A stretch of DNA of 64,000 nt from Escarpia spicata (lineage: Eukaryota; Annelida; Polychaeta; Sabellida; Siboglinidae), in assembly GCA_963995525.1 (NCBI GenBank), contig OZ023214.1, positions 35,358,469 through 35,422,468 of the forward strand, given 5' to 3'. The notes beneath the pieces are model-generated. The model made no database searches, had not been told where the DNA came from, and saw nothing but the letters and a program-made list of their open reading frames with translations. Below, piece after piece: positions 53,901 through 56,900 of this stretch; within the stretch, counting starts at the first letter, position 1, and the number at the start of each line of letters is the position of its first letter. Both the position numbers and the translations under genes were made by a program.

Positions 53901-56900
53901 GTCCTGAGTGCTGGGTGTGTTGTTCTTCAGAGAGTTCTTTGAGTCAGACAGTCCTGAGTGCTACGTGTGTTGTTCTTCAGAGAGTTCCTTGAGTCAAACA
54001 GTCCTGTGTGCTGCATGTGTTGTTCTTCAAAGAGTTCCTTGAGTCAGACAGTCCTGAGTGCTGGGTGTGTTGTTCTTCAGAGAGTTCCTTGAGTCAGACA
54101 GTCCTGAGTGCTGGGTGTGTTGTTCTTCAGAGAGTTCCTTGAGTCAGACAGTCCTGAGTGCTGCATGTGTTGTTCTTCAAAGAGTTCCTTGAGTCAGACA
54201 GTCCTGAGTGCTGGGTGTGTTGTTCTTCAGAGAGTTCCTTGAGTCAGACAGTCCTGAGTGCTGCATGTGTTGTTCTTCAGAGAGTTCTTTGAGTCAGACA
54301 ATCCTGAGTGCTACGTGTGTTGTTCTTCAGAGAGTTCCTTGAGTCAGACAGTCCTGAGTGCTGCATGTGTTGTTCTTCAGAGAGTCCCTTAAGTCAGACA
54401 GTCTTGAGTGCTGGGTGTGTTGTTCTTCAGAGAGTTCTTTGAGTCAGACAGTCCTGAGTGCTATGTGTGTTGTTCTTCAGAGAGTTCCTTGAGTCAGACA
54501 GTCCTGAGTGCTGGGTGTGTTGTTCTTCAGAGAGTTCTTTGAGTCAGACAGTCCTGAGTGCTGGGTGTGTTGTTCTTCAGAGAGTTCTTTGAGTCAGACA
54601 GTCCTGAGTGCTACGTTTGTTGTTCTTCAGAGAGTTCCTTGAGTCAGACAGTCCTGAGTGCTGGGTGTGTTGTTCTTCAGAGAGTTAAAGCTTTGAGTCA
54701 GACAGTCCTGAGTGCTATGTGTGTTGTTCTTCAGAGAGTTCCTTGAGTCAGACAGTCCTGAGTGCTGGGTGTGTTGTTCTTCAGAGAGTTCTTTGAGTCA
54801 GACAGTCCTGAGTGCTACGTGTGTTGTTCTTCAGAGAGTTCCTTGAGTCAGACAGTCCTGAGTGCTGGGTGTGTTGTTCTTCAGAGAGTTCTTTGAGTCG
54901 GACAGTCCTGAGTGCTGGGTGTGTTGTTCTTCAGAGAGTTCTTTGAGTCAGACAGTCCTGAGTGCTACGTGTGTTGTTCTTCAGAGAGTTCCTTGAGTCA
55001 GACAGTCCTGAGTGCTGGGTGTGTTGTTCTTCAGAGAGTTCTTTGAGTCAGACAGTCCTGAGTGCTGGGTGTGTTGTTCTTCAGAGAGTACTTTGAGTCA
55101 GACAGTCCTGAGTGCTACGTGTGTTGTTCTTCAGAGAGTTCCTTGAGTCAGACAGTCCTGAGTGCTGTGTGTGCTCCGAGATGCGTGCCAATGTGACGTT
55201 TGAGCCGTGCAAGCACAAGATCATGTGTATGCAGTGCTGTGACCCCTTCAAGAAGTGCCTCAAATGTAAGACGTCCATCAAGTCAAAGATCGGGCCAGGT
55301 GGGTGTTGTCATGGTAATGGTGGTTCATCTCAGAAATTACAATTTTATGTACAAGACACGGAGATTATATTCAGCCTCCAGCCTGTGACTGGTACGTCAA
55401 TACTAGTACATGTGGCGTGTTCTATGGGCCACTCAACTAACTGGTGACCTTTTTGTTAGTGTTAGTACTATCACAAGGTGTCATATTCACTGCTATGTAA
55501 GCAACACCACATGTTTTTTAAATAAATTTTGTGTAAACTGAATTAATCTGTTGCCTAGCAAAACATCCACCAAGCCATCAAAAAGTGGCTACCAGACACA
55601 TGGACCATTTGGACGTTCCTTCATATATTTTGTTGAAATTCTGGCCCCAAACGTTTTTCTTTATGACAAAAACATAAGGCAAAGTTTTTAAGTGACACCT
55701 GTATGCGGGAATGTTTGATTTAGGCCATGAGCCAGAGGGTTTGTCGGTACATTTTTAGGGACGAATGCTCATAGTGATTTTTGGCTAGGCCTACATCCTG
55801 AGAGATGGAAAATTGGTGATTGCAGCACTCCCAGCTTTCTGTGAGAAATCACTCTTTTTCACACTTCAGTCGCACCTCTATAATTCGGATATAATGTCAT
55901 GGACCAGGGCTTCATGCAGGTTCAAAATTTACTAGTGGACATTTGCTCACCAAAAACCCTCCAACTGCATCCCCTCGAGGCTCAAAAAACTCCAACTACA
56001 CCCCCCGAGGCTCACCATATATATAATATATACATGTATATATATATAGTAAATAATTATATATATATATACATACAAATATATATATATGTGGCTCTCC
56101 AAAAACATATATATACACTATATATATATCTATAAGATGGATGATAAAACATCATGACATAAATAATAGTTACATTTATATCAGCAACCATATTTATTTT
56201 TACATAGTTAATTACAGCCCCGGCAAATGAAAACTCGGACAAGGTATAAACACATTTAAAAAACAAATGATGTATAAAAATGTAACATGGTTTATCACAA
56301 AATTATCATTACACTTACTGACTTGCTCCTGCAAGACAGCTGCACAATAAATGTAAATGATGCACTGATGCATATATGACCTAGTGCATATCAAATAATT
56401 ATTATTTTAAATGAATACTAAAAAAATACTATCAACCCATGTTAAATATGTAAAACAAATTGTAAAGAAATCTTAAAATAAAATTGATTGGCATACTCAT
56501 CATAGCAAAATAATACTTTGAATAATAGAGAACAAAATTACACTAGTTTACATAGCCGTAGCCGAACGTTCAGCTGACAGACTCTGGGTCTGGCTTGTTG
56601 TGACGGCGGGCTGTCACTGTTGGTGTCATGCGCTATTCCAATGACAGTGCCACTTTCTATTTCGCCAGTGACAGTAATAGTATCATCAGTCGGCTAAATA
56701 GGGCTAAATCTACCCGGCCTGTGGCTAGACGTAGCCGTAGGGTTAATATGCTCGCCTGGCTGGCTAACAACGGTAACAACTTCATTGGCACGATGTACAT
56801 CGGCCATTACTGTAAACGTGGTAGCACTAGTGACAATAACTATTGTCGGTGCCGGTGTTGCCGTTCTAAACAAACTGAGTGATCGTGTTTGTTTTACGAA

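Noticed and set aside
20985..55184. CRISPR arrays
   Set aside because: The repeats are head-to-tail without unique spacers, differ in period, and lie in introns of an animal gene.
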